DNA of 53,863 bases from Candidatus Epulonipiscium sp. (GCA_012519955.1 JAAYPH010000178.1:1-53863), one strand, 5' to 3'. Counted from the stretch's first letter, positions 15,540 through 25,620 are shown. Program-made: numbers and translations. The notes: a model not told the origin generated them from the sequence alone.

Positions 15540-16289
15540 TTATTTTTCATCAATTACTGATGCAGCCAATACATAGGTTCTTTTGTAATAACCTTGGGAT
15601 AAATCATCTATCTTTACGCCTTTTGTGGTGGTCGCATGAATAAATTTATCGTTGCCTATATACAACCCCACATGAGATATTTTACCGTTATTTCTTCCGG
15701 AAGTATCAAAGAATACCAGGTCGGCAGGGCTTAAATCTGCTTTTTTGACGATGGTTCCGTTATGAAATTGACCGCTGGAAGTTCTATGTATAGAAATGCC
15801 GAAGTTTTGCATAACCGCCCGGGTAAAACCGGAGCAGTCCACCCCTTTTCTTAAATCGGTCCCACCATAGCAATAGGGAGTTCCGATAAACTGCTTTGCA
15901 TAATGGACAATTTCTCTTCTTAAGATTTCTTCTTTTGTCATCGGAATGATTTCTCGTATGAATGGGATATTGTATCCTTCCAGATACTGAGCATAAATCC
16001 AGGCAGATTTATTCTTATATCGGATTCGATACCACTTTTTATATTTGCCTGTGACAATAAGGACATCCTTTTTATTGGCTGTACCTAGAATTTTTGCATT
16101 CGAATCAGGATATTGTCTTATATTAATACAATCTTGATTCACTATACCCCATGTAGAAGATAAAACAATATTAGTTTTGGAAACTTTATTAGATTCATTT
16201 ATCTCTGCATATAAGATCGAGCCATTTAAAAGCAGTATTATCAGAAATCCAACTAAATATTTTAGCCGTAGGTGATTAAACTTTTTCAT
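15540..16289 (-). CDS. Secreted NlpC/P60 peptidoglycan endopeptidase with SH3 domain
   Basis: The product has 249 residues. The N terminus has a Lys/Arg-rich start and a hydrophobic segment (KYLVGFLIILLLNGSILYA), a likely signal peptide. A bacterial SH3 domain follows (about residues 45-110: INIRQYPDSNAKILG ... WYRIRYKNKSAWIY). The C-terminal C40 peptidase domain has the catalytic Cys in GVDCSGFTRA, His in SHVGLYIG and a third polar site at FIHA. Such enzymes cut D-Glu-to-diamino-acid bonds in stem peptides. I chose the ATG at 16289, with the SD GGAGG; the longer frame upstream is not protein-like. It is a single-gene unit. Confidence 0.9.
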   Translation of the reverse strand: MKKFNHLRLKYLVGFLIILLLNGSILYAEINESNKVSKTNIVLSSTWGIVNQDCINIRQYPDSNAKILGTANKKDVLIVTGKYKKWYRIRYKNKSAWIYAQYLEGYNIPFIREIIPMTKEEILRREIVHYAKQFIGTPYCYGGTDLRKGVDCSGFTRAVMQNFGISIHRTSSGQFHNGTIVKKADLSPADLVFFDTSGRNNGKISHVGLYIGNDKFIHATTTKGVKIDDLSQGYYKRTYVLAASVIDEK

Positions 16290-16612
16290 TGGTATCCTCC
16301 TATAACAACTTTCTTGATATCTACCCATTTTTGTATTATGGTTAATTATTACCAAAAATATTCCAAAATATATCAATCTACATGAAAATTTTGTCTTAAG
16401 GAATAAATATATCAATTATAAATGGAAATAGCTTTAAGAGAGTGCTATTATATTAATGTAAAGTGATAAAGTTAAGATTGAATATTTTTATTTTTTGGTG
16501 TATAAATGTATATAATCGTTATAAATTTAAGAATGTTATTACATATTTCGATTTTTGGGATAACTCAAATACTGAGGAAATCAGACAGTGCCTAGAAAGA
16601 TGGAGGGATAAT
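16290..16612 (+). promoter_or_regulatory. Divergent intergenic region with promoter for iorAB
   Basis: The 323-base AT-rich gap between divergent genes contains TTGAAT (16478-16483), a 17-base spacer and TATAAA (16501-16506), a good housekeeping promoter for iorAB with a leader of about 100 bases. A second TATAAT is at 16511-16516. I saw no riboswitch or T-box signature in the leader and no other gene. Confidence 0.55.
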
Positions 16613-18337
16613 ATGAAAAAGCTTATGTTAGGAAATGAAGCAATTGCCAGAGGAGCCTATGAAGCAGGGGTTAGGGTAGCGACGGCTTATCCGGGTACGC
16701 CCAGCACAGAGATTACCGAATTGGTTGCTAAGTACGATGAGATCTATGCGGAATGGGCTCCCAATGAAAAAGTAGCCATGGAAGTAGCCATAGGGGCTTC
16801 CATTGGAGGAGCCAGAGCTATGGTTGCCATGAAACATGTTGGATTAAATGTTGCAGCGGACCCTCTTTTTACTGTGTCTTATACTGGCGTCAACGGCGGC
16901 TTAGTTATTGTCGTTGCGGATGACCCCGGAATGCACAGTTCTCAAAATGAACAGGACAGCCGTTATTATGCCAGATCTGCTCATATTCCAATGCTTGAAC
17001 CTTCCGATAGCCAGGAAGCAAAGGATTATGTGAAACTTGCCCTGGAACTTAGTGAACAATACGATACGCCGGTTTTCGTTCGTATGACAACGCGTGTTTC
17101 TCACGCTCAAAGTGTTGTAGAAATGGGTGAAAGACAGGAAGTAGAATGCAAGCCCTATGAAAAAAATATTCAAAAGAATGTTATGATGCCGGGTATGGCC
17201 ATTAAAAGGCATATAGTAGTTGAAAATAGAATGAAAGAACTTGCAAAGGCTGCCAATACAATGGATATCAACAGAATAGAATGGGCAGATAAAAAAATAG
17301 GGGTTATTACAAGCGGTATTAGTTATCAATATGTCAAAGAAGCCCTTCCAGAAGCTTCGGTATTAAAGCTTGGAATGGTACATCCACTTCCTAAAGAGCT
17401 CATTAAAGAGTTTGCTAAGTCAGTGGATACCCTTTATATAGCAGAGGAATTGGAACCCATTATAGAAGAACAGGTAAAAAGTATGGGAATACCAGCGATA
17501 GGAAAAGAGGTATTTTCAGTTCAAGGAGAACTTAGTGTAAGAAAAATTGCGTCAGCAATTGCTAAACGCGAGTTAACGGTTAGAACTCCTGAAACCTTAC
17601 CGGGACGTCCTCCTGTATTATGTCCTGGATGTCCCCATAGAGGAATGTATTATGTTATCAACAAGCTGAAGCTTCATGCGGCAGGGGATATTGGATGTTA
17701 TACGTTAGGAGCACTTCCGCCCTTGGGAGGCATAGATACCTGTGTGTGCATGGGTGCAAGTATTGGAATGGCCCATGGAATAGAGAAAGCAAGAGGAAAA
17801 GAATTTGCAAAAAAATGGGTAGGTATTATTGGAGATTCCACCTTTATTCATTCAGGAATTACGGGTTTAATTGATATAGTTTATAATAAGGGAATATCGA
17901 CAGTCATTATTTTAGATAACTCTACGACCGGTATGACAGGGCACCAGGACAATCCTGCTACGGGAAGAACCATTAAAGGGGAGCCGGCTCCTGTACTAAA
18001 TTTAGTAGAACTATCCAAAGCTATTGGCATTAAAAACGTAAGTGTGGTAGATCCCTTTGACTTAAAAGAAGTAGAAACGGTTCTTAAGGAAGAAACGAAT
18101 AAAGAGGAACCATCGGTGATTATTGCCAGCAGACCTTGTGCACTTTTATCGAAGAAAAAAGAACTGGCCTATAAGATTTCTGATGCCTGTGTGCAGTGCG
18201 GCTTATGTTTAAGATTAGGATGTCCTTCTATTGAAGAACAGGATGGAAAAATCATTATCAATGATGCACTGTGTAATGGATGTGGCCTTTGTACAAGGGT
18301 TTGCAGAAGCAGCGCAATCGTAAGGGAGGCTGAATAA
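16613..18337 (+). CDS. iorA: Indolepyruvate:ferredoxin oxidoreductase, alpha subunit
   Basis: The product has 574 residues. With IorB it oxidatively decarboxylates aryl-pyruvates (from aromatic amino acids) to aryl-acetyl-CoA, reducing ferredoxin in the cytoplasm. N-terminal pyrimidine domain: GNEAIARGAYEAGVRVATAYPGTPSTEI. TPP-binding core: CPGCPHRGMYY, GDIGCYTLG and GDSTFIHSG with the NSTTGMTGHQ loop. C-terminal ferredoxin domain: two 4Fe-4S motifs, CVQCGLCLRLGCP and CNGCGLCTRVC. The start at 16613 has the SD GGAGGG; a longer frame to 16463 is AT-rich and not family-like. One base separates it from iorB. Confidence 0.95.
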   Translation: MKKLMLGNEAIARGAYEAGVRVATAYPGTPSTEITELVAKYDEIYAEWAPNEKVAMEVAIGASIGGARAMVAMKHVGLNVAADPLFTVSYTGVNGGLVIVVADDPGMHSSQNEQDSRYYARSAHIPMLEPSDSQEAKDYVKLALELSEQYDTPVFVRMTTRVSHAQSVVEMGERQEVECKPYEKNIQKNVMMPGMAIKRHIVVENRMKELAKAANTMDINRIEWADKKIGVITSGISYQYVKEALPEASVLKLGMVHPLPKELIKEFAKSVDTLYIAEELEPIIEEQVKSMGIPAIGKEVFSVQGELSVRKIASAIAKRELTVRTPETLPGRPPVLCPGCPHRGMYYVINKLKLHAAGDIGCYTLGALPPLGGIDTCVCMGASIGMAHGIEKARGKEFAKKWVGIIGDSTFIHSGITGLIDIVYNKGISTVIILDNSTTGMTGHQDNPATGRTIKGEPAPVLNLVELSKAIGIKNVSVVDPFDLKEVETVLKEETNKEEPSVIIASRPCALLSKKKELAYKISDACVQCGLCLRLGCPSIEEQDGKIIINDALCNGCGLCTRVCRSSAIVREAE

Positions 18338-18338
18338 A

Positions 18339-18911
18339 ATGAAGACAAGAAATATACTTATTGTGGGTGTTGGTGGACAGGGCACCTTATTAACCAGCAG
18401 AGTCATTGGAGACGTTGCAATCAACAAAGGCTATGATGTGAAAATGTCTGAAGTTCATGGAATGGCTCAAAGAGGCGGAAGCGTTGTAACCCATGTAAGA
18501 TACGGAGAAAAAGTATATTCTCCCTTGGTTGAAGAAGGTTGTGCAGATATTCTTCTGGCCTTTGAAAAATTAGAAGCCCTGCGATGGATTCACTATTTAA
18601 AGGAAGATGGCATTGCGATTGTCAATGATCAGGAAATCAATCCTATGCCGGTTATTACTGGTGCTGCAGAGTATCCTGGTGATACACTGGACAGAATTAA
18701 GCAGGCCTGCAAGCAAACCTATGTTGTAGATGCGCTTAAAATAGCAAGAGAGTTGGGAAATATAAGAGTGCTGAATACGGTATTGCTTGGGATATTGGCA
18801 AAGAATTTGGGCTTAGAAAAAAATGAATGGGAAGAGGCCATCGAAAGAGTTGTCCCTCCAAAAACCATTGAATTAAATAAAAAGGCATTTTTAACGGGGT
18901 ATGAATTATAA
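18339..18911 (+). CDS. iorB: Indolepyruvate:ferredoxin oxidoreductase, beta subunit
   Basis: The product has 190 residues, the gamma-type domain of 2-oxoacid:acceptor oxidoreductases. GVGGQGTLLTSRVIGD at the N terminus and SEVHGMAQRGGSVVTHVRYG are the family signatures. It is the partner of IorA, forms the alpha-beta unit that binds CoA, and completes the ferredoxin-dependent enzyme. The start codon lies one base after the iorA stop, and the SD GGGAGG lies within iorA, so translation is coupled. A terminator follows. Confidence 0.95.
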   Translation: MKTRNILIVGVGGQGTLLTSRVIGDVAINKGYDVKMSEVHGMAQRGGSVVTHVRYGEKVYSPLVEEGCADILLAFEKLEALRWIHYLKEDGIAIVNDQEINPMPVITGAAEYPGDTLDRIKQACKQTYVVDALKIARELGNIRVLNTVLLGILAKNLGLEKNEWEEAIERVVPPKTIELNKKAFLTGYEL

Positions 18912-18921
18912 AGCATATTTT

Positions 18922-18967
18922 AAAGCGATAAAGAAAAGCAAAATAGCTTACTCCTTATCGCTTTTTT
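18922..18967. terminator. Bidirectional terminator between iorB and the ThrE-type genes
   Basis: AAAGCGATAA (18922-18931) pairs with TTATCGCTTT (18955-18964) across a loop of about 23 bases. T runs on both strands serve both convergent transcripts. The leftward stop codon lies in the right arm. Confidence 0.7.
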
Positions 18968-19374
18968 GCTCCCATGGGCAGGGAGGATACAAAAATAATG
19001 GCGATGGCAATGACGCCGGCAATCTGAAGGGTTTGGGCTCCATAAAAGGCAGTTTCTTCGAAATTTTGGGCGAGCATAGCATACATGGTTCGATACATTC
19101 CTGCTCCGGGAACAAGAGTAATAATTCCCGATATTAAAAAAACTGTCACAGGAACTTTCCTAATGATAGAAAATATCCTGGAAATCATGCTGATACCAAG
19201 AGCGCTTACGAAATTCGCCAGAACTACAGAGCCGGTCAAATTAAGAAATAAAAGATATATGAACCAGCCAAAAGCGCCGATACATCCGCAAAATAATAGC
19301 TGCTTTTTAGAAATATTGAAAAGGACTGCAAAAAAGAAAGTCGCAAAAAACGCACTGATCGTTTGAAGAATCAT
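18955..19374 (-). CDS. Threonine/serine exporter, C-terminal half (ThrE_2/DUF3815)
   Basis: The product has 139 residues, with four predicted helices and the conserved VPGAGMYRTMYAML segment typical of DUF3815. In some bacteria it is fused to the partner as ThrE; here and in many Bacillota it is separate. Its ATG overlaps the stop of the upstream gene in ATGA, so it is translationally coupled. The two products are expected to form one inner-membrane exporter of small amino acids; the substrate is inferred from the family name only. Confidence 0.85.
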   Translation of the reverse strand: MILQTISAFFATFFFAVLFNISKKQLLFCGCIGAFGWFIYLLFLNLTGSVVLANFVSALGISMISRIFSIIRKVPVTVFLISGIITLVPGAGMYRTMYAMLAQNFEETAFYGAQTLQIAGVIAIAIIFVSSLPMGAKKR

Positions 19375-20141
19375 AGTATACCCCCTAGAAAGACAAAGCC
19401 GATTTTCAGAACGACACCTACTCCTGTTGCGATGGATATGGCTACAAAAAAGGCTTCCACAGCTCGGGAAACACCAGATAATAAATCTCCTTCGATGGTA
19501 TCTCGGATAGCATTGGTAATAGCAACACCGGGAACAAGGGGCATAATGGATCCAATAATAATCTGATCCAGATTGGTTGAAGCCACTATTCTGGTGAACA
19601 ATAGAGCGATACTTCCAATTAAACAGCCTCCGATGAGATCTATGAGAAATCTGGAAGACTTTGCTTTTCGGAAAAAATACTGCATGATTCCAAGAGCAAT
19701 GCCAATGATCAATGAAACGATGCAGTCCCTTAAGTTCCCTCCGAATACTGCAGTAAAAAATGCAGAAACCAGTCCTGTAGAGCCAATCATGATATAATAT
19801 GGGTAAGGAGGTCTTTGGTCAATCTCATTGAGCTCTATCATTGCATTCTCCAGGGATATTTTTCCTTCTGTAAACCGTCTGGAAAGATCGTTTACCAAGG
19901 TAACTTTATCTAAACGAATAGAACGATGCCGAATCCGTTTAACAAGAGTTGTCATTTCCATGGATTCGTCGTCAATAGTAGCAAAGATACCTGTTGGAGT
20001 AACGAAGGCCTCTATAACCTCCAAATTATGAGCGGATAATATGCGTTCAATGGTATCTTCCACGCGATAGGTTTCTGCACCGCTTCTTAACATAATTTCG
20101 CCAGCCTGGATTGCAAATTTTAATAAAGTTTTATGCTGCAT
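19371..20141 (-). CDS. Threonine/serine exporter, N-terminal half (DUF1212)
   Basis: The product has 256 residues. The soluble N-terminal part has IMLRSGAETYRVEDTIER and TPTGIFATI, both DUF1212 hallmarks. It is followed by five predicted helices and PLVPGVAITNAIRDTIEGDLLSG. I chose the ATG at 20141, because AAGGTG sits 7-8 bases before it; the in-frame TTG at 20147 nearly touches that SD. It is coupled to the downstream ThrE_2 gene by a 4-base overlap. Confidence 0.85.
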   Translation of the reverse strand: MQHKTLLKFAIQAGEIMLRSGAETYRVEDTIERILSAHNLEVIEAFVTPTGIFATIDDESMEMTTLVKRIRHRSIRLDKVTLVNDLSRRFTEGKISLENAMIELNEIDQRPPYPYYIMIGSTGLVSAFFTAVFGGNLRDCIVSLIIGIALGIMQYFFRKAKSSRFLIDLIGGCLIGSIALLFTRIVASTNLDQIIIGSIMPLVPGVAITNAIRDTIEGDLLSGVSRAVEAFFVAISIATGVGVVLKIGFVFLGGIL

Positions 20142-20295
20142 GCTCAATCACCTTCATTTTAAATGAATAGAATATCTAATGAATACTACACTATAAATAT
20201 GCCTCGATTAATATAATACAAGTATTAATATTAAATTTCAAATTTATTAAAGTGAAAAAAAACATATTATTTTTTATTTCGAGAGGGTGAACTAT

Positions 20296-20700
20296 ATGGA
20301 ATTAACATTGACAACCCCTGCTTTATTATTCCCTGCAATTTCTTTATTGCTTTTAGCATATACCAATCGATTTCTTGTACTGGCACAATTGGTTCGAGAT
20401 CTTCATGCAAGATTCAAAGAAGAACCCGATGAGATTTTATCAGGACAAATTCAAAATCTCCAAAAACGTATTTTACTGATTCGGAATATGCAGATTCTCG
20501 GAGTATGCAGTTTTTTCTTATGTGTATTCTGTATGTTTTTAATTTTTCTCAATAATTATCCTTTTGCAGAGTTTACCTTTGCCTGCAGTTTGATTTTACT
20601 TATGGCTTCTTTGGGGTTTTCCATCAAAGAACTGCTGATCTCAGCAAAGGCTTTGACTTTACAGCTTAGCGATTATGAGGAAATTAAAATAAAAAATTGA
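20296..20700 (+). CDS. DUF2721 membrane protein
   Basis: The product has 134 residues, with an N-terminal helix (LLFPAISLLLLAY), a central charged helix starting R-F-L-V-L-A-Q-L-V-R-D-L, and two more helices. The layout and the conserved TPALLFPAISLL and NRFLVLAQLVRDL blocks fit DUF2721, whose function is unknown. The start at 20296 is supported by GAGAGGGTG; a GTG at 20287 inside that SD is unlikely. It has no partner genes; glyA follows behind its own promoter. Confidence 0.8.
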   Translation: MELTLTTPALLFPAISLLLLAYTNRFLVLAQLVRDLHARFKEEPDEILSGQIQNLQKRILLIRNMQILGVCSFFLCVFCMFLIFLNNYPFAEFTFACSLILLMASLGFSIKELLISAKALTLQLSDYEEIKIKN

Positions 20701-20766
20701 GGTTTAGCAGCACTTTATTTGTTTAAATTAATAAAGCAAATTATATTTAATTTATATACAAATTAT

Positions 20767-20774
20767 GCTATAAT
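20767..20774 (+). promoter_or_regulatory. Extended -10 promoter element for glyA
   Basis: TATAAT at 20769-20774, preceded by TGC-like bases (ATGC), forms an extended -10 about 34 bases before the glyA start. The -35 region is weak. No purine or glycine riboswitch was recognised in the short leader. Confidence 0.45.
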
Positions 20775-20807
20775 AATTTTTATTAAAAAGTCGGGAGGTA
20801 ATATATA

Positions 20808-22043
20808 ATGTATTCTTTTGAAGAAATACAGAAGGTCGATTTAGAAGTAGCAGAGGCTATGGAAAAAGAAATAGGAAGACAAAATAATAAGATTGAACTT
20901 ATTGCTTCAGAAAACTTTGTTTCAAAAGCAGTCATGGCGGCAATGGGTTCTCCTCTTACAAATAAATATGCTGAAGGCTATCCGGGCAGAAGATATTATG
21001 GCGGCTGCGAATACGTGGATATTGTAGAAAACTTGGCAATCGAAAGAGCAAAGCAAGTTTTTGGTGCAGAGCATGCTAATGTTCAGCCTCATTCCGGAGC
21101 ACAGGCAAATATGGCCGTGTTTTTCGCAGTTTTAAATCCTGGAGATACGGTAATGGGAATGAATCTCTCCCATGGAGGACATTTAACCCACGGAAGTCCT
21201 GTGAATATGTCTGGAAAACATTATAATATTGTACCTTACGGCGTAGATGAAAAAACTGGCTACATAGATTATGACAATGTAAGGGCAATAGCTAAAGAGC
21301 ATAAGCCAAAGCTGATCATTGCCGGAGCCAGTGCATATCCAAGGACCATTGATTTTGCAAAGTTCAGAGAAATTGCAGATGAAGTAGGCGCTTACTTGAT
21401 GGTAGATATGGCTCATATTGCTGGGTTAGTGGCTGCAGGCCTTCATCCAAATCCAGTTCCTTATGCTGAATTTGTTACGACCACAACCCATAAGACTTTA
21501 AGAGGTCCAAGAGGCGGAATGATTCTTTGCAGAGAAGAATTTGCAAAGCTGATTGATAAATCCATATTCCCCGGAATCCAAGGGGGACCATTAATGCATG
21601 TTATTGCTGCAAAAGCAGTAAGTTTTAAAGAAGCATTAAGCGATGAATTTAAAGCTTATCAGCAACAAATCGTAAAGAATGCTAAAGCTTTAGCGGATGC
21701 CTTGATGGCAAGAGGCTTAAATCTGGTATCCGGAGGAACGGATAATCATCTTATGATGGTGGACCTTAGAAACTTGGATTTAACCGGTAAAGAAGCGGAA
21801 AAGAGACTGGACGAAATAGGCGTGACATGTAATAAGAATACGATTCCATTTGATCCTCAAAGTCCTTTTGTAACCAGTGGTATTCGTTTAGGAACTCCAG
21901 CAGTTACTTCAAGAGGAATGAAAGAAGAAGACATGGAAGTGATTGCGGATATTATTGCCATGACCTTAAAAGATTTTGAAGGAAATAAAGCAAAAGCAGC
22001 TGAAAAAGTTGCAGAATTAGTAGCTAAATATCCATTGTACTAA
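20808..22043 (+). CDS. glyA: Serine hydroxymethyltransferase
   Basis: The product has 411 residues, the usual length. It is a PLP enzyme that converts serine and tetrahydrofolate to glycine and methylene-THF, the main C1 source. Landmarks: [67 protein letters not shown] and the PLP Lys in [30 protein letters not shown] is near the C terminus. The SD GGGAGG precedes the start. It is a single-gene unit with a perfect terminator. Confidence 0.97.
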   Translation: MYSFEEIQKVDLEVAEAMEKEIGRQNNKIELIASENFVSKAVMAAMGSPLTNKYAEGYPGRRYYGGCEYVDIVENLAIERAKQVFGAEHANVQPHSGAQANMAVFFAVLNPGDTVMGMNLSHGGHLTHGSPVNMSGKHYNIVPYGVDEKTGYIDYDNVRAIAKEHKPKLIIAGASAYPRTIDFAKFREIADEVGAYLMVDMAHIAGLVAAGLHPNPVPYAEFVTTTTHKTLRGPRGGMILCREEFAKLIDKSIFPGIQGGPLMHVIAAKAVSFKEALSDEFKAYQQQIVKNAKALADALMARGLNLVSGGTDNHLMMVDLRNLDLTGKEAEKRLDEIGVTCNKNTIPFDPQSPFVTSGIRLGTPAVTSRGMKEEDMEVIADIIAMTLKDFEGNKAKAAEKVAELVAKYPLY

Positions 22044-22072
22044 AAAGCAGGGAAATTTTTCCCTGCTTTTTT
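22042..22072. terminator. Bidirectional terminator after glyA
   Basis: AAAAAGCAGGGAAA (22042-22055) pairs with TTTCCCTGCTTTTT (22058-22071) with a tight loop. It overlaps the last base of glyA's stop codon and the stop codon of the convergent LUD gene. Confidence 0.85.
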
Positions 22073-22706
22073 AATATCCTAAATCTTCGCCAACCAATAT
22101 CACTTTAATTCGCTTTGGAAACTTTGACATACGGGTCACTACAATATTACAGCAAATCGAATCGGGGGACAAACAGTCTTTGCAGCTTCCTACACTGGTA
22201 CAGGAAGTTTTTTTGCTTAAGCGAATTGCATTGATGGGGGCAGCGATATCTCTTGCTCTTTTGATTGCGGAATCCTCGTCAGAAGCAACTTTGTTCATGC
22301 CTGCAATCACAATCACATTCTTAGGTCCGTAAATTAAGGCAGCAACCCTATTGCCCGTTCCGTCAATATTGATTAATTTTCCGTCCATGGTAATGGCATT
22401 GGAACTCATTAAATAATAATCTGCAGCAAATGCCTTATGATAAATTTCAGTGGTTTCATCATTATTTTTTGCAGTACTTCTATCTAAAAGCGTATAATCC
22501 TCTTTTCTTAATGCATCGAGAAGCCCCATTTCTTCCAGAGTCATAGAACCTCCCCAAGATATTGTGGAGCCCTTTTCCATCAGTTCTAAAGCTTTTTTTA
22601 CTGCTTCTTCTTTCGTTTCACAGTAATATCCTTCCATATTTCTTTTCTCAAAAGCAGCGATTATTTTATGCGCATTAATTCTATAATAATCTTTTTTAGG
22701 TGTCAT
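22071..22706 (-). CDS. LUD-domain (lactate-utilization LutC/YkgG-like) protein
   Basis: The product has 211 residues. Family motifs ISWGGSMTLEEMGL, YLMSSNAITMDGKLINIDGTGNRVAALIYGP and VIVIAGMNKVA are clear. Stand-alone LUD proteins are common in anaerobes, and their function is uncertain; in LutABC they are linked to lactate oxidation. There is no lutA or lutB here. A C-terminal Cys cluster (CTSVGSCKDCLSPDSICC) could bind iron-sulfur or zinc and is typical of the clostridial subgroup. The SD AGGAGA lies upstream. Confidence 0.85.
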   Translation of the reverse strand: MTPKKDYYRINAHKIIAAFEKRNMEGYYCETKEEAVKKALELMEKGSTISWGGSMTLEEMGLLDALRKEDYTLLDRSTAKNNDETTEIYHKAFAADYYLMSSNAITMDGKLINIDGTGNRVAALIYGPKNVIVIAGMNKVASDEDSAIKRARDIAAPINAIRLSKKTSCTSVGSCKDCLSPDSICCNIVVTRMSKFPKRIKVILVGEDLGY

Positions 22707-22903
22707 GATTATTCTCCTCTCCGTTTTTTTTCATTATAACTGAATATGGATATTTTTTTCAATCGAGAAAGTATATTTTATAAACCTGCTCAAATACTAT
22801 TTATCACGTAATATTTTCCTAATGTGTATAATATAGAGAATGATTTATAGAAATGTTTATAATAACACATACTGTATCCAAGAAATTGTATGGGAGGCAG
22901 AAT

Positions 22904-25573
22904 ATGAAAGCTTTTTATGAAAAAAGTATAGAAGAAGTTGTAAAAGAATTTAATACTTATATGGATCAGGGCATCTCTAAAGAAGAAGTATCCAAAAGAC
23001 TAAAGGAATATGGAGAAAATCGCCTTCAAGAAAATGAACGCCGAGGAATCCTTCAGATGTTTTTAGATCAGTTTAAGGATTTCCTGGTATTAATTTTAAT
23101 CGGTGCGAGCATTGTATCTATGGCAGTAGGAGAAGGAACGGATGCCATTATTATTTTAGTGATTGTTATCTTAAACTCTATTTTAGGCGTTTTCCAGGAA
23201 AACCGTGCAAGTAACGCTCTTAAAGCCCTAAAAGATATGGCAGCCCCTCAAGCAAAAGTTATTCGCGAGGGAAATTTGGAAAAGGTATCTTCCTCTGAAT
23301 TAGTGCCGGGGGATGTGGTCATTTTAGAGGCTGGAGACTATATCCCTGCCGATCTTAGACTGGTTCAAAGCGTTAATCTTAAAATCGAAGAAGCGGCTTT
23401 GACGGGAGAATCGGTTCCTGTGGAGAAATTTGCCAGCGAAGTGGTTGAAGAAAATGCAGGGATCGGTGATAGAGTCAATTCTGCTTTTATGAGTACCGTG
23501 GTTACTTACGGAAGAGGAAAAGGAATTGTTGTAGGGACAGGAATGAATACCGAGATAGGAAAAGTGGCTTCCATGCTGGAAGCGGTTGAAGAAGGAGCAA
23601 CACCTCTTCAAAGGAAGCTAGATCAACTGGGCAAGCTTTTAGGCAGCGTATGTTTGGGGATTTGTGCTGTTATTTTTGTATTAGGGCTTCTTAGAGGACA
23701 GGAAATTATCGAAATTTTTATGACTTCAGTTAGCTTGGCAGTTGCCGCTATACCGGAAGGTCTTCCTACAGTGGTAACGGTAGTCTTGGCATTGGGTATG
23801 CAAAAAATGATTAAGAAAAATGCTATCATGAAAAGACTGGGGGCAGTTGAAACCCTGGGAAGTACCACAGTGATTTGTACGGATAAAACAGGAACCCTTA
23901 CCCAAAACAAAATGACTGTTGTAAAGGTTTTTGACGGAGAAAATCTATGGGATGTGACAGGAAGAGGATATACAACGGAAGGAGAAATTAAGAAAGAAAA
24001 CAGCTCTGATATAACAGAAACGCAGACTTCTCCGGCTCTGGAAAGGCTTCTTCGGGCAGGGGTCCTTTGTAATGATGCCTATTTAAAAAAAGGTGCTGAC
24101 GAGATTATAGGAGACCCAACAGAAGGGGCGTTGGTTGTATTAGGCGCTAAAGGAGGTTATCCTAAGGAAACCTTAATGGCTGAAATGCCACGAATTGGAG
24201 AAATTCCCTTTGACTCAAAAAGAAAACTCATGAGTACCTTTCATCAACATAGAGAAGGTATCGTCATGTATACAAAAGGTGCTCCCGATGTTGTACTGAG
24301 TCGTTGCAAATATATTTTTAAGGATGGAAACCCTGTAGAACTCACTGAACAAGATAAAGGAAAAATTATGGAGCAAAACCATTCTTTTGCCAACGAGGCT
24401 TTAAGAGTCCTTGCCCTATCCTATAAGATGCCTAAAGAAGTTAATGAAGATGTGGAAGAAGAACAGGACTTGATTTTTTTAGGATTGGTGGGGATGATTG
24501 ACCCTCCAAGAGATGAAGCCAAAGAAGCTGTATCCATCTGTAAAAAAGCAGGCATTCGAGTGGTTATGATTACAGGAGACCATAAGACAACAGGCAGTGC
24601 CATAGGGAAAGCCATTGGGATTATCGATAAGGATGAAGAAGCTTTAGACGGAAAAGAAATAGATGCTCTTAGCGACGAAGCATTAAAAGAAAAAGTAAAA
24701 AGAGTCAATGTCTTTGCCAGAGTTTCTCCTGAACATAAAGTACGTCTTGTAAAAGCTGTTAAATCAAACGGTGAAATTGCAGCAATGACAGGGGACGGAG
24801 TCAATGATGCCCCTGCCTTAAAGCAAGCAGACATTGGTATTGCCATGGGTATTACAGGTACGGATGTTGCTAAGGAAGCTGCAGATATGATTTTAACCGA
24901 CGATAATTTTGCAAGTATTGTGGATGCAGTTGAAGAAGGAAGAACAATATTCAGCAACATAAGAAAATTTGTAGGGTTTTTGTTATCTTGTAATATCGGA
25001 GAATTGCTCCTGATATTCATTGCCATGCTTTTTGGAAGTGAAGTACCGCTTCTTCCTATACATTTATTATGGATTAATCTTATTACCGATGCATTTCCTG
25101 CATTTTCTCTTGGGGTAGAACCAAAAGAAGAAGGCATTATGGAACAACCGCCAAGAGATCCCGACGAGCCAATTGTAAATAAGAAAATAGGGCTTGCTGT
25201 CGGTATTCAAAGTATAGCCTTAGCCCTTGCAGCGCTGTTTTCTTTTTGGTACGGACGGAATCATTTCACTGGTGAAGATGCACTTTCAGCTGCCAGAACC
25301 TATTGTTTTATCACACTGGTTGTAGGAGAACTTCTGAGGGCGTATTCTGCCCGTTCTGAAGAAAGAATGATCTATAGAATGAAGATTTTTTCAAATATGT
25401 TTTTAAATATTAGCGTCCTGGGATCTTTATTACTCCTTATGGCAGTGGTTTATATTCCTGCTTTACAGCCCATTTTTCATACAGTACCTTTGTCATTTTT
25501 TGAGCTGGACATGGCCCTGATTTTTGCAATTATTCCCCTGATTGGTGGAGAAATTGCAAAAAAATTGAAATAA
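22904..25573 (+). CDS. Calcium-transporting P-type ATPase (type IIA)
   Basis: The product has 889 residues and exports cations driven by ATP. N-terminal cation-ATPase domain; A-domain TGES (EAALTGESVPVEK); TM4 AAIPEGLPTVV; phosphorylation site CTDKTGTLTQNK; P-domain hinge MTGDGVNDAPALKQADIGIAMG. TM5 SCNIGELLLIF has the N and E, and TM6 NLITDAFPAF has the T-D pair, all matching SERCA-type calcium ligands. About ten helices. I chose the ATG at 22904, with the SD GGGAGG; upstream residues in the open frame are not family-like. TATAAT at 22827-22832 may be its -10. Confidence 0.92.
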   Translation: MKAFYEKSIEEVVKEFNTYMDQGISKEEVSKRLKEYGENRLQENERRGILQMFLDQFKDFLVLILIGASIVSMAVGEGTDAIIILVIVILNSILGVFQENRASNALKALKDMAAPQAKVIREGNLEKVSSSELVPGDVVILEAGDYIPADLRLVQSVNLKIEEAALTGESVPVEKFASEVVEENAGIGDRVNSAFMSTVVTYGRGKGIVVGTGMNTEIGKVASMLEAVEEGATPLQRKLDQLGKLLGSVCLGICAVIFVLGLLRGQEIIEIFMTSVSLAVAAIPEGLPTVVTVVLALGMQKMIKKNAIMKRLGAVETLGSTTVICTDKTGTLTQNKMTVVKVFDGENLWDVTGRGYTTEGEIKKENSSDITETQTSPALERLLRAGVLCNDAYLKKGADEIIGDPTEGALVVLGAKGGYPKETLMAEMPRIGEIPFDSKRKLMSTFHQHREGIVMYTKGAPDVVLSRCKYIFKDGNPVELTEQDKGKIMEQNHSFANEALRVLALSYKMPKEVNEDVEEEQDLIFLGLVGMIDPPRDEAKEAVSICKKAGIRVVMITGDHKTTGSAIGKAIGIIDKDEEALDGKEIDALSDEALKEKVKRVNVFARVSPEHKVRLVKAVKSNGEIAAMTGDGVNDAPALKQADIGIAMGITGTDVAKEAADMILTDDNFASIVDAVEEGRTIFSNIRKFVGFLLSCNIGELLLIFIAMLFGSEVPLLPIHLLWINLITDAFPAFSLGVEPKEEGIMEQPPRDPDEPIVNKKIGLAVGIQSIALALAALFSFWYGRNHFTGEDALSAARTYCFITLVVGELLRAYSARSEERMIYRMKIFSNMFLNISVLGSLLLLMAVVYIPALQPIFHTVPLSFFELDMALIFAIIPLIGGEIAKKLK

Positions 25574-25591
25574 TACGCACATAAAATATTT

Positions 25592-25620
25592 TAGACAAAT
25601 AAAATATAGTATGATATAAT
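25592..25620 (+). promoter_or_regulatory. Sigma-A-type promoter for the flavoprotein gene
   Basis: TAGACA (25592-25597), a 17-base spacer and TATAAT (25615-25620) lie about 30 bases before the start codon. Confidence 0.65.

Noticed and set aside
16463..16612. Upstream extension of iorA
   Set aside because: The segment contains the promoter -35/-10 and has a composition unlike the gene; the family start fits 16613.
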